Assembly: GCA_031267955.1 (NCBI GenBank)
Contig: JAIRYB010000206.1
Span: 1 to 8,923, forward strand
DNA length: 8,923 bases
Origin: Spirochaetaceae bacterium
GTDB lineage: Bacteria; Spirochaetota; Spirochaetia; Treponematales; Breznakiellaceae
Reading direction: 5' to 3'
Position numbers and translations under genes: made by a program. The notes under the pieces were generated by a model. That model was not told where the DNA came from. It saw nothing but the letters and a program-made list of their open reading frames with translations, and did no database searches. Positions 7,133 through 8,923 of this stretch are shown here, in pieces (positions within the stretch are counted from its first letter, which is position 1; each line of letters begins with the position of its first letter).

Positions 7133-7160
7133 CCGCATCTGCGGATTTTTGCGTATCCGC
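7133..7160 (+). terminator. Overlapping small hairpins after hisH, possible weak terminator
   Basis: CCGC (7133-7136) can pair with GCGG (7141-7144), followed by a run of five T (7146-7150). The same GCGGAT (7141-7146) can instead pair perfectly with ATCCGC (7155-7160). The two stems exclude each other. The first has only four base pairs, so as an intrinsic terminator it would be weak. It could separate the his genes from pot, or form a processing or attenuation point. It may also be chance in GC-rich DNA. Confidence 0.28.
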
Positions 7161-7190
7161 GCATAAAATTCCGATTACGGAGGAAGGCAA

Positions 7191-8060
7191 TTGAACAAGA
7201 AAAAAAACTACGGGCTGCCCTACTCGCTGTCCATGGGTATCTGGTTTTCTGTTTTTTTCCTGGCGCCGCTGCTGATCATCGTGGTCTACAGCCTTTTGAA
7301 GAAGGGCCTCTACGGCGGCGTTGTGTGGCAGTTTTCACTGTCCGGCTACCGAGGGATGCTCAACCCGAACATCATGCTCATCACCGGCAGGACGCTGGCG
7401 GTGTCGTTAGTCGCCACGCTTATCACCATTATCATTGCAATGCCCTGCGGTTACTATATGGCGAGAAGCAGGCACCAGACAGCATTGCTGCTGGCGATCA
7501 TCGTCCCTTTCTGGACCAATTTTCTTATCAGGGTTTTTGCCTGGATGAATATCCTGGGAAACAACGGCTTTCTCAACGAATTCCTGATGTACATCGGGGC
7601 CATCGACGATTATATACATTTTCTGTACAACCAGGGCGCGGTAATCCTGGTTTTGGTGTACATGTACCTTCCCTACGCGATTCTGCCCCTGTTTTCCACC
7701 ATCGACAAATTCGATTTTTCCCTGCTGGAAGCCGCCAGGGACCTGGGCGCCACCAAGGCGGAGTCGGTGGCCAAGGTGCTGCTGCCCAACATACAGAGCG
7801 GTATTTTTACCGCCCTGCTTTTTACCTTTATCCCGATATTCGGGGCCTACGCGATACCCCTGCTTGTCGGCGGGAAGAATTCCTATATGCTGGGAAACGT
7901 TATCGCCGACCAGTTGACCAAGAGCCGCAACTGGCCCCTGGCCTCCTCAATATCAGTGGTACTAACGGTGATCACCACCGTGGGGGTGATGGTGATGATG
8001 AATATGCAGCGGGGGGAGACCGCCCGGCTGGTTGATGTAAAAGGCGGGAATGCCAAATGA
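7191..8060 (+). CDS. potB: Spermidine/putrescine-type ABC transporter permease PotB
   Basis: This is one of two inner-membrane permease subunits of a polyamine-type ABC importer. The 289-residue protein has about six hydrophobic segments, near residues 14-36, 64-88, 97-120, 149-169, 203-224 and 252-273. The permease EAA loop, which docks onto the ATPase, is at 180-199 (EAARDLGATKAESVAKVLLP). Length and the PFWTNFLIRVFAW stretch (106-118) fit PotB. The start is TTG at 7191, chosen because GGAGG (7179-7183) lies seven bases upstream and because MNKKKNY gives a normal basic N-terminus. The gene follows hisH after 82 bases and overlaps potC by four bases (ATGA). In many genomes potA precedes potB; here it does not. 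Substrate is inferred from the family: spermidine or putrescine is most likely, though related permeases carry other small organic cations or compounds. Confidence 0.9.
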   Translation: MNKKKNYGLPYSLSMGIWFSVFFLAPLLIIVVYSLLKKGLYGGVVWQFSLSGYRGMLNPNIMLITGRTLAVSLVATLITIIIAMPCGYYMARSRHQTALLLAIIVPFWTNFLIRVFAWMNILGNNGFLNEFLMYIGAIDDYIHFLYNQGAVILVLVYMYLPYAILPLFSTIDKFDFSLLEAARDLGATKAESVAKVLLPNIQSGIFTALLFTFIPIFGAYAIPLLVGGKNSYMLGNVIADQLTKSRNWPLASSISVVLTVITTVGVMVMMNMQRGETARLVDVKGGNAK

Positions 8061-8923
8061 GTTTTAAAAACATTGTCCGTAACGCAATTACCTCTCTCAA
8101 ACCCCGCGTATCTGCCGGAGAATCGGCCCGCCATGCCCGGCGCGCCCTGCGCAACCCCTCCCTGTCCAAGACAGCGTTCTACCTGACAATTGTTTTTCTG
8201 TTTTTGCCCCTGGTAGTCCTTATCCTCTATTCTTTTAACAATGCCAAGGGCATGAAATGGGCGGGTTTTTCCCTGCACTGGTACGAACAGCTTTTCTTTC
8301 ATTCAAAGGATCTCTGGCGCTCATTCCGGAACAGTGTCCTTATCGCCCTAAGCTCGGCGCTTTCTGCCACGATAATCGGGACCCTGGGGGCAATCGGGGT
8401 AAACTGGTACAGGTTCCGCATGAGAAGCTATATACAGGCCGTTTCGTTCCTGCCTATGGTACTGCCCGAAATCATCATAGGCGTGTCCCTCTCGATCTTC
8501 TTCGCCGGGCTGGGAATCAAACTGGGCCTTCTTACCATTTATATCGCCCATACAACTTTCAACCTGCCCTTTGTCTTCCTTATGGTGATGGCCCGGCTGG
8601 ACGAATTCGATTTTACGATTATCGAGGCGGCGCACGATCTTGGGGCGGACGAGAAACAGACCCTCTTCAAGGTAACTATTCCCATTTGTATGCCGGGTAT
8701 TGTGTCGGGCTTCCTCACGGCAATTACTATTTCTCTGGAAGATTTTGTGATCACCTACTTTGTGGCCGGGCCCGGATCTTCCACCCTGCCGATCTACATC
8801 TATTCGGCAATACGCTTCGGCGTATCTCCGGTGATCAACGCCCTTTCCGTAGTGATGATCGTGGGTACCGTGCTGCTCACCTACTGCCTGCGGAATTTCC
8901 TCAAGTACATCGCCGCGAAATGA
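8057..8923 (+). CDS. potC: Spermidine/putrescine-type ABC transporter permease PotC
   Basis: This is the second permease subunit, expected to pair with PotB in the membrane with two PotA ATPases and the PotD binding protein. The 288-residue product has hydrophobic segments near 40-60, 94-115, 126-150, 158-179, 212-235 and 259-278. The EAA loop is at 190-209 (EAAHDLGADEKQTLFKVTIP). The stretch SLEDFVITYFVAGPG (226-240), then LPIYIYSAIRFGVSP (244-258), matches the PotC pattern. A basic leader of about 37 residues precedes the first membrane segment, making it longer than E. coli PotC. No good alternative start lies closer to that segment. The ATG overlaps the potB stop. The TGA stop occupies the last three bases of the window, so the gene is complete. 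potD or potA may follow downstream. Confidence 0.91.
   Translation: MSFKNIVRNAITSLKPRVSAGESARHARRALRNPSLSKTAFYLTIVFLFLPLVVLILYSFNNAKGMKWAGFSLHWYEQLFFHSKDLWRSFRNSVLIALSSALSATIIGTLGAIGVNWYRFRMRSYIQAVSFLPMVLPEIIIGVSLSIFFAGLGIKLGLLTIYIAHTTFNLPFVFLMVMARLDEFDFTIIEAAHDLGADEKQTLFKVTIPICMPGIVSGFLTAITISLEDFVITYFVAGPGSSTLPIYIYSAIRFGVSPVINALSVVMIVGTVLLTYCLRNFLKYIAAK

Noticed and set aside
6353..7138. Minus-strand open frame of 261 codons opposite hisB and hisH
   Set aside because: It is antisense to two well-supported his genes and its product has no recognisable motif.
7162..7169. Possible -10 box (CATAAA or TAAAAT) before potB
   Set aside because: No -35 box at proper spacing; the position simply reflects an AT-rich patch before the ribosome site.
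7111..8116. Exact 11-base repeat GCGTATCTGCC at 7111-7121 and 8106-8116
   Set aside because: Several 11-base matches are expected by chance in a window of this size, and one copy lies inside potC coding sequence.

Overview
The window reads as a chromosomal stretch of a spirochaete, most likely a moderately GC-rich Treponema of the kind known from termite guts. The assignment rests on the RpoC insertion pattern, on remnants upstream of rpoC that resemble Treponema surface-protein families, and on overall protein character. It is by recall, not by database search. All intact genes lie on the + strand and are tightly packed.

Region 1-594 has no intact gene. It carries a short 9-base tandem repeat (54-80) and, on the minus strand, what looks like a decayed and possibly chimeric surface-protein locus. 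One part is a P13-like fragment (261-371). The other is a lipoprotein signal-peptide fragment with a frameshift at a 7-base homopolymer, ending in a trace of an InlB-type repeat (117-277). The end of rpoB, normally directly upstream of rpoC, is not visible.

Region 595-7108 holds rpoC (RNA polymerase beta prime) followed by three histidine biosynthesis genes, hisG, hisB and hisH. The rpoC stop and hisG start share one base (TAGTG). hisB and hisH overlap by four bases. hisG and hisB are 51 bases apart. The likely arrangement is one transcription unit in which part of the histidine pathway rides on the RNA polymerase operon. HisG makes phosphoribosyl-ATP (step 1), HisB dehydrates imidazoleglycerol phosphate, and HisH supplies ammonia to HisF. 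The genes hisA, hisF, hisI/E, hisC and hisD are not in the window.

Region 7109-7190 is a short gap with small alternative hairpins. Then come potB and potC, which overlap by four bases and encode the two membrane permeases of a spermidine/putrescine-type ABC transporter. potC ends on the last base of the window. The ATPase (PotA) and binding protein (PotD) are not visible.

I see no clearly new biological system. The points most worth a second look are the decayed locus upstream of rpoC, the rpoC-hisG coupling, and the hexamer repeat at the rpoC 3' end.
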